DNA of 64,000 nt from Lathyrus oleraceus. Taxonomy: Eukaryota > Streptophyta > Magnoliopsida > Fabales > Fabaceae. Under the pieces are notes generated by a model. That model did not search any database. It was not told where the DNA came from and was given only the letters and a program-made list of their open reading frames with translations. Shown here piece by piece: positions 19,648 through 30,521 of this stretch (the first letter of the stretch is position 1; every line of letters begins with the position of its first letter). The translations under genes and the position numbers were made by a program. The DNA lies in contig NC_066580.1 in the NCBI RefSeq assembly GCF_024323335.1, forward strand, positions 259,267,332 through 259,331,331, read 5' to 3'.

Positions 19648-22561
19648 CAACAAGGAAACGCGATTATGAACCACCACTCCAAAGAACGCATCAACATAAC
19701 CTGTATGAATCCTAATTCCGCAAAAATCCTGCAAAGCATCAAACTACCCATGAGTTTTCACCAAGTTTTCACTGCAGTAAAACACAAAGTAATTAGCAAG
19801 GCTGTAAAAATTCAAAAAGTAACCCAAAAGAGAATCAAGACGAAATAGAGCGAGAAAGTGTAGATTTGCATTACCGTTCCAGACCAAACATCAAATGGAG
19901 CAATCAAAATCTGAGCACCCTAAAGGGATTTCGCAGAGATACCCTTCTGGATCTCCATAAGCCAATCTGAAACCCTAAGTTGTTGATATAAATTTGATCG
20001 AAACGAGTACTGTAAGAGGAGGAAAACCACGACGAAAAAACCCTAGGAACGGTATTTTCAGAGACGGCGAGGAGAATACGAAACGAGGGAAGGCCTTTGA
20101 AGAAGACGATCCGAAAATGCTCTTTTTCTCCGCCGAGCCACCGCCGAAGGTGAACTTTTATTTTGTTGTTAATTTCTTTGAAGTAACGGGTTTGTTAACA
20201 TTTAGAGAGAGAGGTGCGAGAGGTTGAGGAATATAATGAGTTTGAGAGATTGAAAGAGGTCGAGAGTTTGAGAGATTGGGTAAGGTTGAGAGAAGGGGAT
20301 CGTTATTCTTGAAGAAGATGAACACGTTTCTGGGTGAAGCTTTGTTTCACGTTTCCAACTCTTCCTCTTTCATTTTATTTTAAAAAGCAATTAAGACCTG
20401 TTTAAGAGTTAATGACCGTTGGTTTTCCAGGCAACCTTTCATTATCTTTTGTCTGCTGTTATTAATATGTTGTTATTCCAACCCAACAGCCAGGCGGCTA
20501 GGGTTACGTTTTGGATTCCTCCACTGTTTTAATTAGTCGTCCATTAACAGACCACCTCATTTTAGTTTTATTTTTAATTTTAATTTTAATCTATTCTGGT
20601 TCATATATTCCAGATGTTATTAAAGTAATAAATAACCATAAGTGGCCAAGTGGAGAGAGAGTAGTTTCATTTTCTTTAGTGGGATGGGTTCGATACTTGG
20701 GAGTAGCATATCTCCATATTTTTATTTTTTATGCTTACTATTTCATTTAAATTTTTATAATTTCTTGCTATTTATTTTACTTTTATATTTTTATCAATTT
20801 AATTTAATCGTTATTTAGTTGTTTGGATTTTTAAAGGTTTACCTTTTAGATTTAATTAATGGTTGACTTTCCGATATTGGGTTCTTATTCGACTAGTCGA
20901 CTTTTGTGTATTAGTTAATATAATTAGGTCATTGGTATCCATGTTCATACCTTTACACATGTAAACAATCACATTCAAATTCGCTAAATTTTCGATTTAA
21001 ATTTCACTAACTTTCCATAGTTTCGACATTTAATTTCATTTCCTCCCATTAGGATCTAGCATTCTGGTGGGAACTCAATTATATATAAAATTAATTCGAT
21101 ATACATATAAAATTGTAAAATTAATTTTATCCCTATAATATAATTTTATTTTTAAACTATCTTTACAACCCGATTAAATTCTTTTTTTTAAACACGAAAG
21201 AAGAGGACCATTCGAATCTTGCATTCCGGTGGGAACCCTCGAATAATTCGTCTTGAGCCTCACGTTTTGGATTAATCGTTCATTCTTTTTTCTTCATTCT
21301 TAAAACACTTGATAATTAACTTGGACAAAATAAGGGCCGTTGGGATCAAGCATTCTGGCGTAACCCTTTGAACATTTGATTCTTATCAAGTGTTCGTTGT
21401 CCATTAAATATTTTTCTTAAATAATTCGAATGAAAGAGGACCATTGAAATCTTGCATTCCGGTGGAACCCTGAATTATTGATCTTAGGGCTCATGTCTAG
21501 TTCTCATCAAATATTCGTCTTTCAAGCTCAAAATACTTAATTCCTACCTCAACACTTTTTTGCAATAAAGATGGAAATGGAACATGGTGTATACCGTGCA
21601 CTCCTGAGATTAAGATTCAAGGTGGATGCCTTGCCTATCTTAGCTCTCGCCATCGACTAAAATTGTCAACACGGTTTATTCAAACCCCTTTCTCAATCAA
21701 ACCTAAAAATACTTAATCTTTATTAAACACTTTTGTCAATAAAGATGGAAATGGAACATGGTGTATACCGTACACTCTTGAGACTAGGATTCGAGATGGA
21801 TATCTCGCTCATCCAAGTTCTCGCCATCGCTCAAAATACATCCAACCAATCAAACTCTTTTCTCGCCGCCGTGCAATTAATCAAAAAACCTTTTTCATAA
21901 ACGAAAGACATATTGTCTTAAGGTGATGCAAAACAATGTTTCGGCCACGATTGTTGAGTCGAGATAAGTGACGCTTTTCCGAATGTAGATTTATAAATCC
22001 GTTCGATGTGTGGTGTACGTCCGCTCCTCATCTGTTTTGGGTAAAACAATGTTTTCGTCGATTAATACAATATAGCTTTCGCTAAAATCGACCAACAAAC
22101 AAACATTTTTCTACCCAGAACTACGTAAGCCTTGATTTCTCTTTTGAGATACGTAGGAGCAGGATTTGTAAATCTTGTCAGGCCCACTAATAAAAAACTT
22201 AGGTTTAGTCCTTCGTCAAAATCCAAAAACATTTCTTCTCTCTTCTATTCTTTCTTTCCCTCATTATAACTTGAGAAGACTAACATAAGCTAACATTCAA
22301 AACGAAACTAACTAAACGGTTCCCGTTGAATACAACGGACGCGAGGGGTGCTAATACCTTCCCCTTGCGTAACCGACTCCCGAACCCTGATATTGGTTGC
22401 GACGACCATAATCATTGTCGTTTTGTCTTGGGTTTTATCGATATTTCCCCTTTCCTTTTTAGGAATAAATAAAGTTCGGTGGAGACTCTGTTCAGTCCAT
22501 CATTGCGAGCGTGCGATTGCGCTTTGCTTAAAGTCGTATCCCCATTTTTCAAGGTGCGACA
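19648..22561 (+). mobile_element. Ogre copy A 3' LTR, right part
   Basis: 19648-20400 continues the minus-strand genic mosaic: read on the minus strand it has a CT-rich leader (about 20350-20220), AGGGTTT motifs and a donor-like GGAACG|GTAATG near 19875. From about 20500 it is typical LTR: AT-rich, with four repeats around GCATTCCGGTGGGAACCCT (about 21058, 21217, 21347, 21453) and two around GGAACATGGTGTATACCGT (about 21576, 21751). The end has the Ogre signature GGTGCTAATACCTTCCCC (22347-22364) and a PBS-like TGGAGACTCTG (22480-22490), then ...AAGGTGCGACA at 22561. No PBS follows; the next base enters integrase coding sequence of another Ogre, so this is a 3' LTR end at its target site. Confidence 0.7.
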
Positions 22562-22965
22562 GTATGGAAGCAGTCCTACCTGTTGAAGTGGAGATTCCTT
22601 CTCTAAGAGTCCTGTTGGATGTCAAGTTAGATGAAGCTGAATGGATTCGAACGAGGTTCAATGAGTTGAGTCTTATCGAAGAGAAGCGAATGGCAGCCAT
22701 TTGTCATGGGCAGTTGTATCAGAGTCGGATGAAGAGAGCCTTTGATCAGAAAGTGCATCCTCGGTGTTTCCAAGTCGGAGATTTTGTGTTGAAAAGGATC
22801 CTTCCTCCTCAGACAGATCACAAGGGCAAGTGGACTCCTAACTATGAGGGACCATATATTGTCACCAAGATTTTTGACGGTGGAGCCTTAATGCTTGCAA
22901 CTATGGATGGTGAAGACTTCACTTCCCCTGTGAACTCAGACGCAGTTAAAAAATACTTCGCATAA
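22562..22965 (+). pseudogene. Ogre copy B integrase C-terminal end (interrupted by copy A)
   Basis: The frame begins at once after the LTR of copy A with MEAVLPVEVEIPSLRVL, continues through NELSLIEEKRMAAICHGQLY, FQVGDFVLKRILPP and WTPNYEGPYIVTKIFDGGAL, and ends ...NSDAVKKYFA at 22965. This is the end of an Ogre/Tat integrase (DNA-joining enzyme), after its catalytic core. The upstream part of pol is not in the window because copy A inserted here; a GTATG target duplication would be expected on the far side of copy A. A spurious longer frame starts at 22348 in LTR sequence. Confidence 0.85.
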
Positions 22966-24527
22966 AGTAGACCCGCTGGACAATAAAAAGAATAGTCCAG
23001 GCAATAAAATGGGCATCCTGACAAACCAAGAAAATGAAAAAGGTTCAGGCAAAAGTTAAGGATTAAAAATGAAAAGATTGTACACCCGGTAAGTTGAAAA
23101 CCTGAAAAGGCAACTTAGGCAAAAATGGGTATCCCGGTGGATTGAAAACCCGAAAGGGTGATCCACGCAAAAGTTAGGGATTAAGTGAATGACTGCGTTC
23201 TGAGTAGTTCTGAATCTCATCTCGTGTCAATAACCAAAAATTTTCGAAGGATAGGAAACAGTCCAGTCACCTTTTTCAAAAGGCTGATCATCTAGAGGAT
23301 CTTGAAGACGAGCGAGTCATAGCAGAATTGGAAACCGATAGAAATCCATTTCACATTGCCATTAGATTAAATTTTGTTTTTATCTTTTGTGCGATTACCT
23401 CTTTCCAGGGATTGCTTCCTGATGTAAATGCCTATTCAGAGGCCATTCAATCAATAAAATCATGTTATTCAGTATATCTCTGTGTTCATTTTCATTTTAC
23501 TATTTTGTTTGCAAAAATGACGTCCGAATTTTTTATAAACATTGCATCATGGTATATAAGAGCTTTACAGGTACACGCTCAATAAACATTTAAAATTGCT
23601 GTAAATTTTGAGTGCTTTAGATCGTCTATTCAGAACAGGTACACTCGGGGCATTTTCTTAAAGTTCCTAGCAGACGATCGCGATTGTTTTGCTTCAACAG
23701 TTGGTACCTGGTATCTTATCCCTGCAGAGCTGATCCGAGCATTGGATTCTTCAATCCCCAACAGGCTCTCACTACCGTACCTCCTCAAGCAGGTGTTTCA
23801 GACTATACACTCCCTAGTAGAGTTGACAGTGCCAGACTGTATATCCCCAGCAGAGTTGACAGTGCCAGACTGTATCTTCCCAGCAGAAGCAGCTGGTCCT
23901 CAGAGTTCGATGCCAGATCGATGATCTCGACGCTAGACCCATGGTCTCTTTTCCTTGAAGCAGAATCTCGGTACCGTATCGGTGTTTGCTCCCCCTACTG
24001 AGTCGTCTCTCTCGCAGATTTTGGTTGCCAGAACCACTGTCACTTTCCTCAGCAGCAAGCTTCCAGTGCCATTCTCTCCCCAATCAGAGTCTCAGTATTT
24101 CGTCATTCCCAGCACACCGCGTGGTCGGTCATTTCCCCATAGAGTTCATTATGCTGTGCATCTCCTACAGCAGTGCATGGGTCCAGAAGATTGTGATCAT
24201 TTCCCCAACATGAATTCCTTGCCTCGACTTGGCATTCTCCCCAACATTTTACATCCCTGCATGTAGAATCATATCGCATTGCATCCTCCCAAATCGTGTA
24301 GCATTTCCATTTTCGTGGAGCATTACGCCATTGAAAAATTCAAACATACGCATGTGAAGCATAAAACACTATTGGTATCCCAAGTGATAAACCAGAAACT
24401 TGTTTCCAGTACTCAGACTGAAGGTTGTTAATGACATTATGACTTATTATCCCCAGCATAGGTCGTTGGCCCACGTGCCGCCTCAATTATCATTCTCCTT
24501 ATTTCTGCCGATGCTGACAGGCATGAA
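22966..24527 (+). other. Ogre copy B, 3' untranslated region upstream of its array
   Basis: Non-coding. It starts with the Ogre-typical run of AGACCCGCTGGACAATAAAA and related short phrases (22970-23190). A 33-bp motif containing AGTTGACAGTGCCAGACTGT is tandemly repeated at about 23818-23880. Several short frames on both strands look like chance. Confidence 0.65.
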
Positions 24528-25720
24528 AGTTTTCCGGCATTCAGACCGAAGTGGCATTCAGGCCAATTTTCGGATATTCAGATCGAAGAAGTTTCTGACG
24601 TTCAGGTCGATGCAACTTGTGGCATTCAGACCAGTTTTCCGGTATCCAGACCGAAGTGGCATTCAGGCCAATTTTCCGATATTCAGATTGAAGAAGTTTC
24701 CGACGTTCAGGTCAATGCAACTTGTGGCATTCAGTCCAGTTTTCCGGTATCCAAACCGAAGTGGCATTCAGGCCAATTTTCTGATGTTCAGATCGAAGAA
24801 GTTTTCGACGTTCAGGTCGATGCAACTTGTGGCACTTAGGCCAGTTTTTCGGTATTCAGACCAAAGTGGCATTCAGGCCAATTTTCCAGTATCCAGACTG
24901 AAGTGACATTCAGGTCAGTTTTCCGGTATTCAGACCGAAGTGGCATTCAGGCCAATTTTCCGATGTTCAGATCGAAGAAGTTTCTGACGTTCAGGTCGAC
25001 GCAACTTGTGGCATTCAGGCCAGTTTTCCGGTATCTAGACCGAAGTGGCATTCATGCCAATTTTTCGATATTCAGATCGAAGAAGTTTCCGACGTTCAGG
25101 TCGACGCAACTTGTGGCATTCAAGCCAGTTTTCCGGTATCCATACCTAAGTGGCATTCAGGCCAATTTTCCGATGTTCAGATCGAAGAAGTTTCCGACGT
25201 TCAGGTCGATGCAACTTGTGGCACTCAGGCCAGTTTTCCGGTATTCAGACCGAAGTGGCATTCAGGCCAATTTTCTGATGATCAGACCGAAGTGGCATTC
25301 ATGCCAGTTTTCCGGTATTCAGACGGAAGTGGCATTCAGGCCAATTTTCCGATGTTCAGATCGAAGAAGTTTCCGATGTTCAGGTCGACGCAACTTGTGG
25401 CACTCAGGCCAGTTTTCTGGTATTCATACCGAAATGGCATTCAGGTCAGTTTTCCGATGTTCAGATCGAAGGAGTTTCCGACGTTCAGGTTGATGCAACT
25501 TGTGGCATTCAGGTCAGTTTCCGGTATTCAAACCGAAGTGGCATTCAAGCCAGTTCCCGGTGTTCAGACCGATGTTAATAATCTCATATCTTTCGATGCT
25601 TAGATCGAAGTCACTTCCAGTATTCAGACTGATGAGCGGCATTCAGGCCATGGTTATTTCTGTGTTACCATTTATTTTGGTATTCAGGCTAACATTATTT
25701 TGCGGTGTTCAGACCGACTC
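24528..25720 (+). repeat. Tandem array in Ogre copy B 3' untranslated region
   Basis: Repeats built from three related phrases: TTCAGACCGAAGTGGCATTC, TTCAGATCGAAGAAGTTTCC and TTCAGGTCGATGCAACTTGT, combining into a higher-order unit of about 105 bp with variants. Open frames (24400-24906, 24903-25493) are products of the periodicity. Its sequence is unrelated to the array of copy A although both arrays occupy the same place just upstream of the PPT and LTR. Confidence 0.88.
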
Positions 25721-25892
25721 TCACCGTACCAGACAGATTCTTTTTTAAGACCATCTCTTTGCCGATTCTGACAGGCATTGTTACTTCATTTCACTTCAGT
25801 GTAAATTTTTGGGTTTTTATTGTATTCAATCCCTTGATACCTCGAAAGTGCGAAAGCCGTTGCTATCTTCCTTTCGGATCTCTAGTTGATTG

Positions 25893-25904
25893 AATAGGGG
25901 CAAC
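25893..25904 (+). promoter_or_regulatory. Polypurine tract of Ogre copy B
   Basis: AATAGGGGCAAC directly before the LTR start, the same tract as copy A at 4248-4259. Confidence 0.65.
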
Positions 25905-28369
25905 TTTAATACCCTTAAATTTACCCTTCATCTTTCCTTGGAAGCATGAGATTGTTTCACATTGCATTAGCATCATACTAGGTCATACTCATTGCATACT
26001 ACATCAGTGACTTGGGAAATCAGGGTTTGATTAATCACTCCTTACTAGAAGGAGCCCACACAAAGCAAGACTGAGAAATGAACTTCATTCTCCAAATATA
26101 AAAGTCTCAAGGGGTTCCATATGTCTTATTATGGTCCTCAGTTCATCAGTGGAAGATTCAGAGCTCTCAGAGTGTGCATATGGATTTAATCAGAAATCAG
26201 GGTTTCATGGCTATCTGCAACAGGCAAGGTTTGGCTGGGAGTAAAGGGGGCTCATTCATGTCATGATTATAGAGGCATCTTGGCCTAAGAAGATCCACAA
26301 TTATCACAAAAAGATCCATTGGCAATCAGTGCAATCAGTTCCTAGTCTTTTTTGCCCTAAAACTAGGGTTTGGTATAAAATCGGTCCATTTCTGATTCCT
26401 TGGGTGAAACTCATTTCCATGGCCCTCCATATGTCCACAAGGATCTACATGCAAAAAATCAACTCTTTATTTGAGCCAGAGGTGTTTCAATTGATCAATG
26501 GAATCGGAAATCAGACAGTTTGGGAAAAGTCAATTGTGGGGCCAGAAAAGTCAACTCTTGACATTTTGAAAGGGGAATCTCAAAATTCATGCCTAAGGGA
26601 GACTATATGTGAAATTTTATCAAGGTTGGATCATGGATTCATCAGTTAATCAGGAGTTGGAAAAGTTACCAAATTAGGAAATAGTTGACTTTCAATTTAG
26701 GGCAAGTTTTTATGGTTTTTGCACCCACTTTAAGTCCATTTTCCACCAAGATGAAAGCTCCATTTGAAAATTTCTCCAACATGAAAGTTGTTCCTCTTGT
26801 TCCAAGCTTTCTAGACATATAAAGTTTGTTGCATTTGGATTAAAATTGAGAGAGTTATGCTTAGTCAAAGTAAGACATTATTTTAGGAAACTTAGAAAAT
26901 TTTCTAAGTCCAAAATCTTCAAGATTTGTCAAGACTTATTGGCCAGATTTCTTGCACCTCAAGGCCTCTTTTGAAAATACTTTCTTCATGACAATTGTAC
27001 CTTGATATGTCCTCTTTCACACCTTTTTGGAACCACCCCATTTGGATCATTGGTTTGGAAGATACACTCAAATAAAGTTGGTATCATAGGCTGAATTTTT
27101 TGACAGCATTTAGGCCAAACTGGCCCAACCATTTCGCAGCTATGGAACCTGAACTTTATGGCCATTTTTCACCTCTTTCCACTCATCATTTCAATTTATG
27201 TTCAACATGAAAAATGTTAAGCTCCATGCCCTCTTTCTACTGTTTGCATTGCCTTGCCATTTAGACATGTATTCATCAAGATACAAAGCCTTAAAGTCAC
27301 CTATTTGGTTTGTTTTTATGCTGCACAAGAAAACCAGTCAGACCACAAAATTGACCAACCCTTGCATTTCCTCATTTGGCCATTTGCTTTATGTCCACTA
27401 ACTTTAGTTTTGCCACAATTAGATTTCCTAATATCACCTCACTTTTGGCACTTTTTGCTAATGGATCCAAACCATACCTTTAAGCCCATTCAAACACTTA
27501 AAACCCTACATATTTAAGGATTAGAAACCCTAATCTGAAGTAGTGGTGGATGCAAAAGTTCAGAGCAAGGAAGGCAAGGAGCAAGAAATCCACATCATTC
27601 CATTTCACAAGTTTGCAAAGTAGCATTTTTCCCTTTCCATTTCCTCCACACCAAGAAGCAGTGGACTGTTTTCCACTAGGTAAGCATCCTATGACTTGTT
27701 CATTATTGCTTTACTATGCTTGCCATGCTTGTTCATCATGTTGTTCATGCCATTGTCACACTTATTCATGCCTTTACCATGCTTACTTTTCCATTATGCC
27801 ATGCTTTTTTCTTCATGCTTTTTTTATGTTAATGCTATGCTATGCTTGTCCATAAAACCCTCACCATGAGGCATTGTTTTAAGCTTGAAGTTTTGTGACA
27901 TTATTTTCGGTTGAATCCGGGTGCATGAAGCCCCCTTGTCGTTCACTTTTATACATGCTAGAGCCACTATTTTTAATAAAACAAAGCACCATTGTGTTTT
28001 ACATGTTTCATACTTGAAGTTTGCTTTTTATACCATGTCATTTGGAGCACTGTAGCTTGAGATATGTCGAGTGGAAGATGGAACAATTTGGCTGCGTTTT
28101 ACGTGTTGCATGCATGGCTGTTAGATGTTTTTTTGTATTGCATGAGAAACAATGTTGTGTCCGTTCAGCAACCGTCCGATCCTACACGCTAGAAATGATC
28201 CTGCCCGCTGATTTACTCTTTTGTCATGTAGTGCTTTAAAAAACGCATGACCGATTGATGCATGGCTACGTAACTGTTTAATAAAACGTTACCTTCCATT
28301 TTTATTTATTTTGTCATGATGGGACTTCATTTCGTTGGACCGGGCCAGCGCTCCACCTTTCGCTACCTG
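25905..28369 (+). mobile_element. Ogre copy B 3' LTR, left part
   Basis: The LTR starts TTTAATACCC (the canonical TG is not preserved) and is interrupted at 28370 by the Tekay-like element, resuming at 36945. Total length without the insert is 5136 bp. Possible TATA-like box ATATTTAAGG at about 27509-27518, followed by AAACCCTAATC. No credible gene; the frame at 26263-26649 lies in LTR sequence and has no recognisable domain. Confidence 0.75.
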
Positions 28370-28517
28370 TGTAACACCCCGATAATAATATGATAATTAT
28401 TTAAATTAAGTTAATAATATATTTATTAATTTAATTAGATAATTGGATTATTATTATTATTATTTTTGGAATTTTTGAATTATTATTATTATTGGGATAA
28501 TAATATAAATTGGAAAA

Positions 28518-28528
28518 TATATATATGT
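28518..28528 (+). promoter_or_regulatory. Probable TATA box of Tekay-like LTR
   Basis: AATATATATATG within an AT-rich promoter-like region, followed about 35 bp later by a purine-rich leader. The same site is in the 3' LTR (about 35061-35071). Confidence 0.45.
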
Positions 28529-28682
28529 GGGAAATAAGAAAAGAGACCATTTGGTAAAGAAAAGGTTTTCACGTGAAACAGAGAAGCGATTGAGGAAGAG
28601 GAGAAAGGGCAAAGAGGAAGAGCAAGGGCAAAGGTTGGAGAAGAGAAAAGCTTGGAGCTCAAAGAATTGCCGGATTAATCAG

Positions 28683-30056
28683 GTAAGTGGGGTTTATCGT
28701 CGTTTAATGGGTATTATGGGTTAGCATGTAATGGGTAGTGATAAACCGTTGAATTGACCCTAATTGGGATTGTTGATGCTGAAAATTGTGATGAATAAGT
28801 TGTGTTAAATCTGAAATTTAATCGGTAATTGGATGGGTAGTGTTTTCCCGAACGTGTAGCTTTTTACGGAATTGGAATCGGAGGTTCGGAAGTCCTCCAA
28901 CGGCGGAAAATGCGGAGAATTCTGCATTCTGCTTTGTGTTAGCGCAGGAACAGCTTCTGTCTTGCGTTAACCGGTTAACCCAGGGTGTTAACCGGTTAAC
29001 ACTGTTATGTATTTTGAATAATTGTTGTTTTGTCTGCGTTAACCGGTTAACCCAGGGTGTTAACCGGTTAACACTGTTGTGATTGCTGAGATATTGCTGT
29101 TTGTGCTGCGTTAACCGGTTAACCCAGGGCGTTAACCGGTTAACACTGTTAAGTTTTGGGCAGGAAGCGTGTTTATGCTGCGTTAACCGGTTAACCCAGG
29201 GCGTTAACCGGTTAACACTGTTGCAGAGTGGAAAATTGGTGTTTTAAATGTTGTGTACTTAATTGATGGTTGGCATATGTTGGCGGATGATGTAATAGGG
29301 ATTATTTCCTGTTGTTTTGAGTAGTAAGGGTATTAGTAGAGTGTGCTAATACTGTGATTAATTATTTGACATGATATGGTGTTTGATACATGTGTTGATG
29401 ATGTATGATGATATGCATAATATTGTGAATGTATATATTATGCATGTATTTGTGAATGGACTGTTGTATGGCTTAGAGTGTGAGCATATGTCCATTGTGG
29501 ATTGTTGTTGATGTTGCATTGCTAGATGATTAGCGTGCATAGCATAGCCCTTGGGGTTGTAGCTAATTCCCATGGTGAGGAATTAGTGAGTGAATCATTG
29601 TGGATTTGTTGTTGAGGTTTGCATGCTAGGTGATTAGTGTGCATAGCATAGCCTTTGGGGCTGTAGCTAATTCCCATGGTGAGGAATTAGTGAGTGAGTC
29701 ACTAGGTCTCAAATGAGTGGGACTAGTGAGCTTAGTAGCCGTATCTGGATTTGATCGGTGAGCTTGAACTATATGTTCAAGAATAGTCGGTACCGCATGT
29801 ATGGAGTCTCATTGCATAATGTATGTATGGCGTATAATATGAATGGATGTATTCCAATATTATACGTGTGGTTATGTTGACATTGAGTATGAGTATGAAT
29901 TGTGTTGGTATTGAGTATGATAATTGGGTCGATGTGCCGTTACTGAATGTGTGACATGATTAGGGTGATTAATGTGTTAAATTACTTAACATGACATGAT
30001 ATTTTATAATGCTTATTATATCGATTGAGGAACTCACCCTTACAACTATTTTTCAG
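28683..30056 (+). other. Possible leader intron in Tekay-like transcript
   Basis: A consensus donor AG|GTAAGT at 28683 and an acceptor CTATTTTTCAG|G ending at 30056 bracket 1374 nt that would lie in the 5' leader of the genomic RNA, upstream of the gag ATG at 30522. The segment includes all eight palindromes and many upstream ATGs. The 3' LTR donor reads GTAAGG. Inference from splice-site consensus only. Confidence 0.35.
28966..29216 (+). repeat. Eight GTTAACCGGTTAAC palindromes in 5' LTR
   Basis: Perfect 14-bp palindrome GTTAACCGGTTAAC in four pairs; within a pair the copies are 21 bp apart (start to start), separated by CCAGGGT or CCAGGGC. First copy 28966-28979, last 29203-29216. All eight are preserved in the 3' LTR at 35509-35759. 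Confidence 0.95.
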
Positions 30057-30400
30057 GTAACGAGCAATGAGTTGAGTAGAAGCTAATGCTTGGAGTCTAG
30101 TGTAGTCTCCTTAGTGGGTCATGCTCTGATAGATGTAACATCGGGAGGGAACATTTTAATTGTGTTGTTGATGATTGTTGAACCAGTTTACATGTAGTAT
30201 GTTGCATGTTTGAATGATCGATTTGATCTCTATCCGCTGCGTATTGTGCAAATGTTTTATGTTTTGAATTAATAAAAGAGCATGACAGTTATTATGGTGT
30301 GAAATATTGTGTGACACCCTTGATTGCATAATTACTCTGATTTATATGTGTTGTTATTTTAATTAAATATTTGGGGTATTTTAGAAGGGTGTTACATTAG

Positions 30401-30412
30401 TGGTATCAGAGC
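30401..30412 (+). promoter_or_regulatory. Primer binding site (initiator tRNA-Met type)
   Basis: TGGTATCAGAGC lies 4 nt after the 5' LTR end and is complementary to the 3' end of plant initiator tRNA-Met. Confidence 0.92.
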
Positions 30413-30521
30413 ATAGTCGGTCGAGTCGAGTCGTAATTATTCTGTTTCCCCTGTACGGGATAGGTGTTGTGTAACCCTATCAGTACTTATTGTTTTAGCT
30501 TGTTGGGTTTTCAGAATAGAG

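Larger units (their letters stand above)
28370..30396 (+). repeat. Tekay-like element 5' LTR
   Basis: 2027 bp. AT-rich U3, TATATATAT near 28519, leader with an AG|GTAAGT donor at 28681-28688, eight palindromes at 28966-29216, two related repeats of a block containing TAGCTAATTCCCATGGTGAG (about 29551 and 29664), acceptor-like TTTTTCAG|G at 30056. Confidence 0.95.

Noticed and set aside
20500..22600. LTR ending at 22561 as the 5' LTR of the element whose integrase follows
   Set aside because: No PBS or leader follows; the next bases are integrase codons. Nested insertion of one Ogre in another needs fewer assumptions than a 5' LTR with a deletion ending exactly at the LTR edge, though that alternative can only be excluded with the left flank.
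22348..22965. 205-codon frame as a complete gene
   Set aside because: Its first about 70 codons are Ogre LTR sequence read by chance. Only the part from 22562 is integrase coding sequence.
26263..26649. 128-codon frame as a host gene
   Set aside because: It lies within the Ogre copy B LTR, has no family resemblance, and no gene structure around it.
28966..29216. Regular palindromic repeats resembling a CRISPR array
   Set aside because: Spacers are near-identical rather than unique, the repeats lie in both LTRs of a plant retrotransposon, and no cas-like genes exist. The GC dyads of the Athila composite are rejected as CRISPR for the same reason.
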